From the IMG/VR virus record IMGVR_UViG_3300029915_000069, positions 1-40,785 of that record: a stretch of DNA of 40,785 bases; one strand, given 5' to 3'. The stretch's first letter is position 1. Each line of letters starts with the position of its first letter. A model generated the notes under the pieces. The model saw only the letters and a program-made list of their open reading frames with translations. It had not been told where the DNA came from and ran no database searches. A program made the translations under genes and the position numbers. Shown here in pieces: positions 28,637-37,828 of this stretch. This DNA is from a virus.

Positions 28637-30577
28637 TTAAGGTCCGTACACATACGAAATTTCATTCGCTCCAGGTATGGGACTTTCCCAGCCGCCCAAC
28701 CCAATTGAGTTTGGATACAGCACCGTGTATATGACGGTTACACCGGCAGCAACGATAGTATCAATCAAGTTCTGTGCATATACCCGACCACTTGCTGTAT
28801 CTGTCAAATATGGCTGATAGGCACTTCCATCTGTAGGAAGTACAATTGGACTTTTGCTCGCAACCAATAAAACAGAAGCGCCTTCAGCATGAGCCTGTTG
28901 AATGAAATATGCTGGACTAATCAACAATGTTCCACTTGAAGGAGCGGCAATATACGGAATTGGTCCTTCTTGATCGCTACATCCATAATTGATTATTAAA
29001 TACCCTGTAGTATTTGGAAAATCGGTAGAATTCGCAACATTAATGATCTGTCCTGTTTCGCCATTTACTGCGGAAGTTAGCGTTGTAGAGGCCCCACCAA
29101 TTGTAAAGCCTTGGCTCGTATCATAGATATATGGCCCTAAAGTTGTTGGTTGGGACGGTCCATTATCGGATGCTGTTGAAGCCGTTTCTGATATCAAAAT
29201 AATTGCATTATTTGATATAGAAAGGGTTAAAGTAGGAGCCGCTATAGCGATTGCGGTATAGGCACTTTGGGCTACTGTATTTGCGGTATCTTCAGGATTT
29301 GCACTAACTTCAATTCCGGTAAATCCAGGTATCGCTGGATCAGTATTACTTCCACCAGAAACATTAAACCAAACATAGTATTGGTTAGAATTTCCCAAAT
29401 CGCCAATTAAATAGTAACTTCCGGCCCCAATCGTATTAAAATTACTTGCAGCTTCAAAAATCAATTGAGTCTGTGGCATTTCAGAAATACCGTGTAGGTG
29501 GGCAGATCCAATCCTGGTTCTTTGGATTACCTGTGTTGTAGCCGGAACAAATATTTGTAAGATATTGGCTTGAGTCTGATATACGGCAGCATAATAAGAT
29601 TTACTTAAAATAGTTTCCCTGATTGGAACGAAAAATTGAATAGCAGAATCTATTCCTTGAACAATAATTCCAGGACTTCCTGTTGGATTGTTAATCTCGA
29701 AATATGAAGAATTAATTGCGCCACCTTCGGCAGATACAATAGTATAAGTACCTTCATTATTGGAAGATGTAAATCCACCACCGTAAATATTTACATACTG
29801 TCCAGGTTCTACATCGCCAACCCCAGGATCTGCGCCGCCAGTCCAAGTAAATCTTAAATTCCCACCGGGCTGTTGGGAAATGGTCCATTGCGTAGAAAAG
29901 TTTCCTGCTGTCGGAACAGTTGCTGGGAAAAGGAGTACGTTTTGTGCTCGACCTCCATAAACCGTAATGGAAGAGGAAGCCCCAATTGTATCACTAAGCA
30001 ACTGAACATAATTACCATTACCATCGTTATTTAAAATTGCGCTACCGGAAACACCTAAATTGCTTAGCCCAATTGAAATTGCATTAGCTACTTCTTGTGC
30101 GGTTGCCGCTGCTATATTTGTAAATTGACTAGTAGAAAAAGTAACCGTATAAGTTCCAGTACCATCAAAATTGATCATTAAGGTATCGCCATCTTGAAGG
30201 GCATACGGCTCAAAATTCTGAGAATTACTAGTTGTTTTTACGAATTGATCACCAAAAACGGCGTCTAAGATTTTGTTGATTAAATCGCGTACCTGTTTTC
30301 TGTTTTTGACTTGAATTCCAATTGTTCGAAAGATATCATCGCTAAGACCAATAGTTGGGTCTCTCACGATACCGTAGTTGGATAAAACTAGATCTAAATA
30401 GTTGCCTTGGGCAGTTGCTACGTAAAGACTGTCATTTACTGCCTGAACGTTGTTTACTAAATAGGCAGAATTCGTAGCCAAAGCATTTAATACGGCATCG
30501 ACTTTTGGACCCTTCATAAAAGGATTCAAGTAAGAACGCAGTCTTTTGTATTCTTGTGCTTGTGTTGTTACTGCCAT
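28637..30577 (-). CDS. Baseplate wedge protein, gpI/XkdU-like N-terminus
   Basis: A 646-residue baseplate protein. Residues 1-115 (MKGPKVDAVLNALA, ATAQGNYLDLVLSNYGIVRD, DDIFRTIGIQV, LINKILDAVFGD) match the helical N-terminus of baseplate proteins of the gpI/XkdU type and the start of J-type proteins. The rest is built of inserted beta domains, including SNQYYVWFNVSGGSNTDP at about 385-460, shared with the 2390-residue neighbour at DNA level, and FTWTGGADPGVGDVEPGQYV. Length is about three times that of gpI. It starts one base after the neighbour's stop, so the two are coupled. It is likely the wedge partner of the J-like protein. Confidence 0.7.
   Translation of the reverse strand: MAVTTQAQEYKRLRSYLNPFMKGPKVDAVLNALATNSAYLVNNVQAVNDSLYVATAQGNYLDLVLSNYGIVRDPTIGLSDDIFRTIGIQVKNRKQVRDLINKILDAVFGDQFVKTTSNSQNFEPYALQDGDTLMINFDGTGTYTVTFSTSQFTNIAAATAQEVANAISIGLSNLGVSGSAILNNDGNGNYVQLLSDTIGASSSITVYGGRAQNVLLFPATVPTAGNFSTQWTISQQPGGNLRFTWTGGADPGVGDVEPGQYVNIYGGGFTSSNNEGTYTIVSAEGGAINSSYFEINNPTGSPGIIVQGIDSAIQFFVPIRETILSKSYYAAVYQTQANILQIFVPATTQVIQRTRIGSAHLHGISEMPQTQLIFEAASNFNTIGAGSYYLIGDLGNSNQYYVWFNVSGGSNTDPAIPGFTGIEVSANPEDTANTVAQSAYTAIAIAAPTLTLSISNNAIILISETASTASDNGPSQPTTLGPYIYDTSQGFTIGGASTTLTSAVNGETGQIINVANSTDFPNTTGYLIINYGCSDQEGPIPYIAAPSSGTLLISPAYFIQQAHAEGASVLLVASKSPIVLPTDGSAYQPYLTDTASGRVYAQNLIDTIVAAGVTVIYTVLYPNSIGLGGWESPIPGANEISYVYGP
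29334..29395. repeat. 62-base exact repeat, copy 1 (in 646-residue gene)
   Basis: A 62-base stretch identical to 31693-31754, in the same orientation and frame, coding for part of the NQYYVWFNVSGGSNTDP motif. Exact identity in a coding repeat suggests recent gene conversion or duplication. Confidence 0.9.
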
Positions 30578-30578
30578 A

Positions 30579-33500
30579 TTATGAGCCTATCAAAGAAACC
30601 GAAATATCTGAAATTTGATTTGCAATGAAAGCTTTCTCGCCAGTTACTAACTGAATCTCATCTGAAGCAACTGTGTAGGCAGGATTTGTGATCACAACAG
30701 ATATAACTCCAGGAATTGCTCTAACTGCTTCAACGATGGAAGACAAATCGATACTTTGACCTAACGGATTAGATTGAATGAGGGCATATACAGTAGACTG
30801 AATTTGGCTAGTAATTTGCGCAAAAGACACGCCGATATTTGTCCTGATTGCAAGAGAAATCTGAATATTCTTTAAAAGCGGTTCTCTAATGAAAATATCT
30901 GTTCCTGCGGCATTTACACCAGGATAAGTAATAGAGTCTCTTGGATCTCCATAAATAACCCTGTTTGCTTCTCCAATAAGACCTATATCGAAATTGTAAC
31001 TATCGATACCACTTCTAAAAGTTGTTGGAAAGTTTAATTTACCTAAAGATGTGAGCCCTACATTTGCAGATAAATTAATTTTATCGTATTGTGCAGAAGT
31101 ATTAAGCACAATATTGTTAAAATTAGTTGTTCCAGGCTGAGGAGAAATATACGCAACTTGTTTGTATCCAGTATAAACTTTTCCTTCTTGCACAGACAAA
31201 GAAACTGAATTTGTGGATAGATTGGTATTGTATTGCGTAGAAACAACACCGGCAATAATTGCCGTAGTTGGACTTAGAACTTCAAGGATTTCATAGGTTC
31301 CAGCATTTCCTGTACCTAAAACCGATCCATTAATTACTAACTTATCGCCAGGAATAGTTGCGTCATATTGGAAAAATTGGATTTGCGGTCTACTTACAGA
31401 GAAGGTAACCGCAGACATGCTAGATTGATTAACGGCTTCTGGACTAATTACGGTTAAGAACGATTCTTGCCCTGTTTGAGTAACAACAAAACTGAAAGCT
31501 GCTGGCATCGATACATCAACAGGAGAGTTAGTAGCAGCAGAAACAGTATTGGTAGCCGTAACAACATTAGATGCAACAGATACGTTTATTGCAGTCAGAT
31601 GTCCGTTAAGGGCATTGTATAATTCGTTTGCTACAGTAGTAGAGGAATCGGAAGCGTTAATGGTTACTTCGATGCCAGTAAACCCAACAGGTGCTGGATC
31701 AGTATTACTTCCACCAGAAACATTAAACCAAACATAGTATTGGTTAGAATTTCCACCATTATAGAGTTCAAAATAATCAGCAGCGCCAGAAGAAGAAAAT
31801 GTACTACCGGCTGGCATAGTGAATTGAGTAATTTGTACCTGTGAAGGTCCAGAATTTGTAACCATGAAACTGCCTTGGTTATCGATATTAAATCCAGTTC
31901 CAAAAGTAACAACATCTCCTGGTAATACGTTTTGTAAATTAGGAGGTGTTCCAGTCCCTGTCCAGACCAATTCTTGTGTGCCTAAAGAGGTGACTACATT
32001 GAATACGGATGTTGAGTCATAACCAGTAGAAATTGGATTAACTACGCAAGTAATTTCTTCTTCTATTGCATTATCATTTTCGTACCAGATACTGTTGTTA
32101 AACATTCTGATAACTCTATAAGTTCCTTGATTTAAAGGAGAGAAAGGAGAGGCAAGAATTACGCTATCTCCTTCTGAAACAGAAGAAGTTGAAGTAAAGG
32201 CTCCTGCAGCAATTGCAGTACCACTCTCAGCCACTGCATTTGGATTAGATACAGTAAAAGAATTTCCTGTAAGACCTTCTACAAAGAAAGTACCATTATT
32301 GCCTGCATTGGCAGCGCCAGTAACAGTAACTAAATCGCCGATTGATAACTCAGAAAAATTTGTATTTCCAGATGCAACGGTATATGTTCCAGTAGCGGAT
32401 ACATTTAGGGTCCATCCTCCAGAATCATTAAAATTTAAATTTGTACTAAAATTAGGAGATGATCCAACACCATTCCAACTCAAACAAGCAAGGGATCCTT
32501 GCTTTTCAATTCTGAAAGTGTCACCCTCTACCCTTACATAATTTCTTGGGCTACCAAAGTAAAGTTGATCCGCTGTTTGGTTTTCCAAAATAACGGTTGA
32601 TTCGCCAGAAATTGGGGTATTGCTTAAAACAGTAACGCTCGTATTAGACGAGAAACCGGTATTCTTATTTTGATAATTTTGTGCCGCTGCTCTAAACCAT
32701 TGATCGCTCGCCACAGCTTGACTTGCGATACTATTGGCAGAGAATATCATTTCGTTATTGCCTAACAACTCTCCAGAAGTAAGAACTGGCACAACATACT
32801 CATTACCGCTTCCGCCCACAATTTGAATTGATCCTACAGATCCAACTGTATTGGTTGCTAATTGGAGATGCGTACCTCTATCAGAAACTTCAACATTTCC
32901 TACGGTAGTAAAGCCAGTTACTGCCAAAATAGACCAGAATTTCTGTACTTGATCCATTGTGGTTGGGACTAATACCACTGTGTCTCCGGCATTAAAAGAA
33001 TATCCTGTATCGCTTGGATAGGTTAACGGTTTTTTAAAGGTAAACTGAGGAGTTACACCAATAGAAGAGTAAGCGATTGTTGTGTCTCCTACTCCACTTC
33101 CACTTACTTTAGTAAGCACTCCAGATGCTGGCGGAGTACCGATTGATCCAGTGGTGGTAAGGGATGTTCCAGCACTAATAGAAGATGTGACCGTAAAATA
33201 TTGTAATTGATTATTACTATTGAAAGTTGTATATACTGCTCCTACAGTAGCATTCGCAGCACCAACAGCAAATACATACTGACCATCATTGGCAATCCAG
33301 TTAATCCCGTCTTTCAAGAAATAAAATGGGATCGTGAATCCACTATCTTCATAGGTACTTAACACAATAATACCTGAACCAGAAGTTCCGCCATCATTCA
33401 CGATTGTAGTCGTAAAATAATTAGACAAATTTGCGTTCACATAAGTATTAATTTGGGCTGCAGTAGTTGGAGATGATTGGTAAAAATAAATACCATTCAA

Positions 33501-36500
33501 AACACTGGTCGTAACATTGGTTTGAGCAACTGCAACTCCGTCAGGTCTTTGCACTGTAAATGAAGTTGAGGTTGGCGCAAATCCTGCAGCAGTTGAGATC
33601 CTGAAAGTTCCAGTATTATTTACATTAAATCCAGTAGAAGGCAATATCGTTACATATTCTCCACCAGACAAAGTAAGTGCTGGAGATGTACCGGTTCCAC
33701 TAAAGGAAAATGAAGAGAAAGTAATGGTGGTATCACCTGTACCACTAGTTTTCGTTAATGTTCCAGAAGCGGGAGGCGCCCCATTAGATCCGGTAGAAAC
33801 TAAAGTTGTGCCGCCAGCTATCGTAGTAGTTACAGTAAAGTTTTGGCCGTTGCTACTTACATATGTGGCACCTGCAGTTGCGTTTGCAGAACTAACAGTA
33901 AAGGTATATTGGCCTGCCCAATTATATGTTACTTGATCGATTCCTGCTGTAGGAGTGTTTGGAGTTATAGTAACATTCCATTTCGTATTCGAGGAAATAT
34001 TTGTTGTAATTGGATTTCCAGAAGCCAAACTAATTTGTACACTTACATTGTTTGCTGAAGTAACTGAGATACTAGAATTAATAGCCTGATTAGCCGAACT
34101 TGGATAGACATAAGAAACATTTATATACTCCCCGCTTGCTCCCCAAGCAGTAGATCTATAAAGAAGAGCTGTTTGGGTGTTTGATCCTTGCAATACATAT
34201 TTTGCTTGCAATAACGCTTTAAAGTTTGAAAAGTCAAACCCAGTGAAATTGGTAGAAAAGCTAGCAGTTGGTCCAGTTGCGGTGTCGTATGCATTAAAAC
34301 TGTAATTGTTTATTGCGTATGTGCTATTTACTAACGCATTTCTATAAAGAGGAAGAGTATAGGTCTCACCAAGGGTATTATTGTCTACAATTACAACTAC
34401 AGAATCGTTATATCCAAAATCCAAAGGATTTGCTATATAAAATCTGTCTGCCACTCTTAATCTACGAACATCTGGGTATTCTGGTAGGATTGTAATGGCA
34501 CTTCCAGCCGTTTCTGACATCTGAACGGTTTCACCGGAAGGCTGTTCATCATCAAGAATGGTTCCTGGAACTATTCCGTATGGGTTTAGGAATTGAATTA
34601 GTTCATTAGGGTCAAAAGAAGATACCGAAATAGCTGAAGAGAAATTGGTTACATAGGTGTCAATCGGTTCAGCATATGAATCAGAACTGATTGTTGAATG
34701 AAAAAACAAAGGAAGTTCTGCTTGGGCAGACTGAGTCTCATAATATGCAATTAATGCACTTTGACTTACACTATTAAGTCCGCTCTTGAAGTTTAAAAGA
34801 GATCCGGCAGTATCAGAAGTAACTACAGTAATTTGTCCATTTAAGTCATCAGAATTCGAAGTAATGGTAATGTTAGTATTGTCAATAATATTAAATTGTA
34901 ATTGATCGGTTTGAGTTTGTAGTTCAATAGCAATTGCATTCAGTGTTTTGGTTCCTGCTTGAACTCTAAATTTTTGCGGAACATTGCTGGTTCTTACGAC
35001 AGCAAAGCCAGAAATATAAGAATTATTTGCAGAAGCAGAAGCTATAGCGTATTCTGCTGCGGTAACTTTAATATCTAAAGTGCTACCAGTGTTTGCATGA
35101 ACTCTTCCTTCGAGTTGATCCCCAGACGGTACTTGAGGAGACCAAACAATTACATAGTCTCCCGGTAATACATTTGAGAATGCGGAAGAAGAATTACTTG
35201 TATACCTAACAGTATTTGAGCCTACAAGTGTTACCGACAAGAGAGATCCCGAAATAATAGTCGGTATAAGAACTGCATTTGTATCAATTGAAATCCATAT
35301 GTGGGCATCTGACGAAAGCGTTAAGGAGCCTGAAGAAATGGCTGAAGATTCGATATTGGCTTGGGTAACTGGAGTTCCTGCAGACAGAGAATCTCCCGCA
35401 ACTAATGCTGTTACTAATTCAATTTGGGCTGTGTTTCTATCTAATATATAATCCGATGCTACCCCTTTAGAGAAAAGATCGCTAATGCTGATGACGCCTT
35501 TTGCAATTAAAGAAGTGGGATTTGATGCTGGAGTACTCACTACCAACAGAGTGCCGCCACTAATAGTAACGCCTACGGTAAATGTAGCGCCATTATTGGT
35601 ATAAGTGGCTCCAGCAGTAGCGTTTGTACTGGATACTGTAAAGGCATATTGCCCATCAGATAATTGTAAGAAAGTAGAATAACTAATTGATGCGTCTCCA
35701 CTTCCACTTACTTTAGTAAGCACCCCAGGACCTGTAATTGGGGTGTACAGAGTATTAACGATATTAATCTGAGCTCTATCAATTGCTCCTAAGTTACTGG
35801 TAATTTCAATTGTAGATCCCACAATAGATGCGGTGATGCCGGAAACTACGCTATTTAGAACATTTACCCAAGATTGTAGGCTGTTTGAATAGGAAAGGGT
35901 CGTATAGGTTCCTTCAGCAACAAAGTCGGCATCCGTTAAAGTATAAGTAATAGGGCTCGTTCCATCAACTCCAATACTTAAAGTTTCTCCAGAAGCTAGA
36001 GTAGGAGACCAAAGACTTTGTTCTTGTGTAAAAATTGATGCAGTAGACCCATCTTCTGTTAGGAGTTTACCGTTCTTGTAAAGCCTTAAGGTTTCTGCTA
36101 TTTGTGAAGGGAATTCCAAAACAGAGTTTGCATCTGTTACAGAAGAACTTGCGGGAGTTGTGACCTGAATCTTATTTGTGACTTCATCTTCTGGTCTGAT
36201 AACTACATATGTTCCGCCACCAGCAGTTACTGCCTCAAAATTAAGTAGTGTATCTGCATTTATGCTTGCGCATACTTCATATGCAGTTGCACTACCAGGA
36301 TTCGCGAAATCGGTAGATGCAAAAGTGTGTTCGTAAGTAATATTACCAACAACAACCGTAAGTACCTCACCGCCAGATAAAGCAAAAGGTTCTAGCGCTA
36401 CAGTTTGAAGGAAAGCCTTGGTTACAGAAGTTTGTTCTCCGCCAGTAACCAATTGAAAAAATTTCTCTCCACCTAAAGCTGAGTTTACGATGGTCTCAAT

Positions 36501-37751
36501 GGCAACACCGGTATGGGTTGCTTCTAATCCAGCCCCATTATCAATATAGACAGTAGTATTTGTAGCCGAATTCAATACGTCCGTACTTACAATTGTGTCT
36601 GATCCAGTTGGGTCTTGGACTCCTTGAAGAGCGGATTCAATTGCGGTAACGGTACCTAGACCGGTAGAAGCTAAAGCATTCTTGATGTTGATTCTTAATT
36701 CGTCATCTGTTTCAGTATCTAGCCCTGTAGTAATACCAAGCGGATTTGTTACAAAGGCATTTGGAAGACCGGTAGGATTCCCAGAAAATTCAGAGATTGC
36801 ACCTGCAGGAACATTCGCTGCGGATCCCGGTAAGACGGCGACGATTGGAATATTGGTTACAGTCGTTTCTCCATCTAAAATAATTCCACTTTGGGTTACA
36901 GAATATTGAATATCTGGAGTTGTTCCAATTCCTGGACTAATTACTATAGTGTTTACTGGTACGGTTCTAACGCCACCTTGGGAAAGAATCACTGTCTCGC
37001 TGATATTATGAAATTTTGTAGTTGGACTATCTAATGTTATTTCCCAAAAACTTCCAATTTGAACTGGTGGGGCCTTATAAGTAAATGCAGTACCATTGGT
37101 CGATGCCGTATTGCTGATATGGATCTGACTTGAAGAGTCAATAGAAGAAATTGTTGTTCCAGTTGGGATTCCGGCTCCAAAGACAGTAAATCCTACTAGT
37201 AAATTGGCCGTAGAAGGGATTCCTGAAATAATATTGGACGCTATAGAACTAACTCCAGTAAATCCAGTAGAGTTCGCTCCATAAGAAATGGGACCTTCTA
37301 CGTTAACACTTCCTCGACCGATATAAATTGCGCCTGTGGCAGGAAAGGAAGAGGCATTACTTACAAAAATAGTGGTAGAGCCAGCGATTGGGGGATTCGC
37401 TCCTGCATAAATTAGAGTAGATATTTTTTGAAAAGAAAGATCGGTAACTGTTACGAAACTCGTAGCAGCGGAAGCTCCAACAACCGGAACATTGAATTCG
37501 GCGGCCAAATTCTTTAAAGCTGGTCCAGTAGCACGATCTAGGTTGTAATCTCTTAAAATCTGGAATATGTCCCCACTTGCACGGGCTACCATAAGAGCAA
37601 CAACTTTAAAGAAACTTACGTTTGCCGACCCAATGTTTAGATCGTTGATCCCCAATGCAGACGCATAACTACTCGATGATTGACCAAGTAAGTCTTCATA
37701 GGACTGGGGCTGTGGTAAAGACGAACTTGGGGGAGTTGGGCTAGTTGCCAT
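30579..37751 (-). CDS. Giant baseplate J/gp6-like wedge protein
   Basis: A 2390-residue baseplate protein. The N-terminus (SYEDLLGQSSSSYASALG ... RDYNLDRATGPALKNLAAEF ... EVNFPATGAIYIG-type sheet) and the C-terminal 110 residues (ISLAIRTNIGVSFAQITSQI, then LSSIVEAVRAIPGVISVVIT) match the J/gp6/XkdT wedge family, usually 300-700 residues. Between them are many inserted beta modules: GLDTETDDELRINIKNALAS with an ALQGVQDPTG stretch (a J-family core), three copies of DGQYxFTVSSxNATAGATY (near 700, 1280, 1490) each linked to a GVLTKVSGSGDxTI strand, and the VWFNV domain near 2000. It has AGAGG before the ATG and a CAATCTTA element 19 bases upstream. It leads the operon with the next two genes. Confidence 0.85.
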   Translation of the reverse strand: MATSPTPPSSSLPQPQSYEDLLGQSSSSYASALGINDLNIGSANVSFFKVVALMVARASGDIFQILRDYNLDRATGPALKNLAAEFNVPVVGASAATSFVTVTDLSFQKISTLIYAGANPPIAGSTTIFVSNASSFPATGAIYIGRGSVNVEGPISYGANSTGFTGVSSIASNIISGIPSTANLLVGFTVFGAGIPTGTTISSIDSSSQIHISNTASTNGTAFTYKAPPVQIGSFWEITLDSPTTKFHNISETVILSQGGVRTVPVNTIVISPGIGTTPDIQYSVTQSGIILDGETTVTNIPIVAVLPGSAANVPAGAISEFSGNPTGLPNAFVTNPLGITTGLDTETDDELRINIKNALASTGLGTVTAIESALQGVQDPTGSDTIVSTDVLNSATNTTVYIDNGAGLEATHTGVAIETIVNSALGGEKFFQLVTGGEQTSVTKAFLQTVALEPFALSGGEVLTVVVGNITYEHTFASTDFANPGSATAYEVCASINADTLLNFEAVTAGGGTYVVIRPEDEVTNKIQVTTPASSSVTDANSVLEFPSQIAETLRLYKNGKLLTEDGSTASIFTQEQSLWSPTLASGETLSIGVDGTSPITYTLTDADFVAEGTYTTLSYSNSLQSWVNVLNSVVSGITASIVGSTIEITSNLGAIDRAQINIVNTLYTPITGPGVLTKVSGSGDASISYSTFLQLSDGQYAFTVSSTNATAGATYTNNGATFTVGVTISGGTLLVVSTPASNPTSLIAKGVISISDLFSKGVASDYILDRNTAQIELVTALVAGDSLSAGTPVTQANIESSAISSGSLTLSSDAHIWISIDTNAVLIPTIISGSLLSVTLVGSNTVRYTSNSSSAFSNVLPGDYVIVWSPQVPSGDQLEGRVHANTGSTLDIKVTAAEYAIASASANNSYISGFAVVRTSNVPQKFRVQAGTKTLNAIAIELQTQTDQLQFNIIDNTNITITSNSDDLNGQITVVTSDTAGSLLNFKSGLNSVSQSALIAYYETQSAQAELPLFFHSTISSDSYAEPIDTYVTNFSSAISVSSFDPNELIQFLNPYGIVPGTILDDEQPSGETVQMSETAGSAITILPEYPDVRRLRVADRFYIANPLDFGYNDSVVVIVDNNTLGETYTLPLYRNALVNSTYAINNYSFNAYDTATGPTASFSTNFTGFDFSNFKALLQAKYVLQGSNTQTALLYRSTAWGASGEYINVSYVYPSSANQAINSSISVTSANNVSVQISLASGNPITTNISSNTKWNVTITPNTPTAGIDQVTYNWAGQYTFTVSSANATAGATYVSSNGQNFTVTTTIAGGTTLVSTGSNGAPPASGTLTKTSGTGDTTITFSSFSFSGTGTSPALTLSGGEYVTILPSTGFNVNNTGTFRISTAAGFAPTSTSFTVQRPDGVAVAQTNVTTSVLNGIYFYQSSPTTAAQINTYVNANLSNYFTTTIVNDGGTSGSGIIVLSTYEDSGFTIPFYFLKDGINWIANDGQYVFAVGAANATVGAVYTTFNSNNQLQYFTVTSSISAGTSLTTTGSIGTPPASGVLTKVSGSGVGDTTIAYSSIGVTPQFTFKKPLTYPSDTGYSFNAGDTVVLVPTTMDQVQKFWSILAVTGFTTVGNVEVSDRGTHLQLATNTVGSVGSIQIVGGSGNEYVVPVLTSGELLGNNEMIFSANSIASQAVASDQWFRAAAQNYQNKNTGFSSNTSVTVLSNTPISGESTVILENQTADQLYFGSPRNYVRVEGDTFRIEKQGSLACLSWNGVGSSPNFSTNLNFNDSGGWTLNVSATGTYTVASGNTNFSELSIGDLVTVTGAANAGNNGTFFVEGLTGNSFTVSNPNAVAESGTAIAAGAFTSTSSVSEGDSVILASPFSPLNQGTYRVIRMFNNSIWYENDNAIEEEITCVVNPISTGYDSTSVFNVVTSLGTQELVWTGTGTPPNLQNVLPGDVVTFGTGFNIDNQGSFMVTNSGPSQVQITQFTMPAGSTFSSSGAADYFELYNGGNSNQYYVWFNVSGGSNTDPAPVGFTGIEVTINASDSSTTVANELYNALNGHLTAINVSVASNVVTATNTVSAATNSPVDVSMPAAFSFVVTQTGQESFLTVISPEAVNQSSMSAVTFSVSRPQIQFFQYDATIPGDKLVINGSVLGTGNAGTYEILEVLSPTTAIIAGVVSTQYNTNLSTNSVSLSVQEGKVYTGYKQVAYISPQPGTTNFNNIVLNTSAQYDKINLSANVGLTSLGKLNFPTTFRSGIDSYNFDIGLIGEANRVIYGDPRDSITYPGVNAAGTDIFIREPLLKNIQISLAIRTNIGVSFAQITSQIQSTVYALIQSNPLGQSIDLSSIVEAVRAIPGVISVVITNPAYTVASDEIQLVTGEKAFIANQISDISVSLIGS
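31693..31754. repeat. 62-base exact repeat, copy 2 (in 2390-residue gene)
   Basis: Identical to 29334-29395. It lies near residue 2000 of the giant wedge protein, in the matching VWFNV domain. The flanking DNA of the two domains is similar but not identical. Confidence 0.9.
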
Positions 37752-37770
37752 TTAAAAACCTCTTATACAG

Positions 37771-37778
37771 TAAGATTG
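37771..37778 (-). promoter_or_regulatory. CAATCTTA octamer before the baseplate operon
   Basis: Minus strand CTCAATCTTACTGTATAAG, 19 bases before the giant wedge gene. A GATATAAT box lies about 25 bases further upstream and could be a -10 element; the octamer would then be in the leader. Confidence 0.5.
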
Positions 37779-37828
37779 AGGGTATGTAAGTCCTCGTATA
37801 TATTATATCGCCAGAAAATTCTTAAAAT

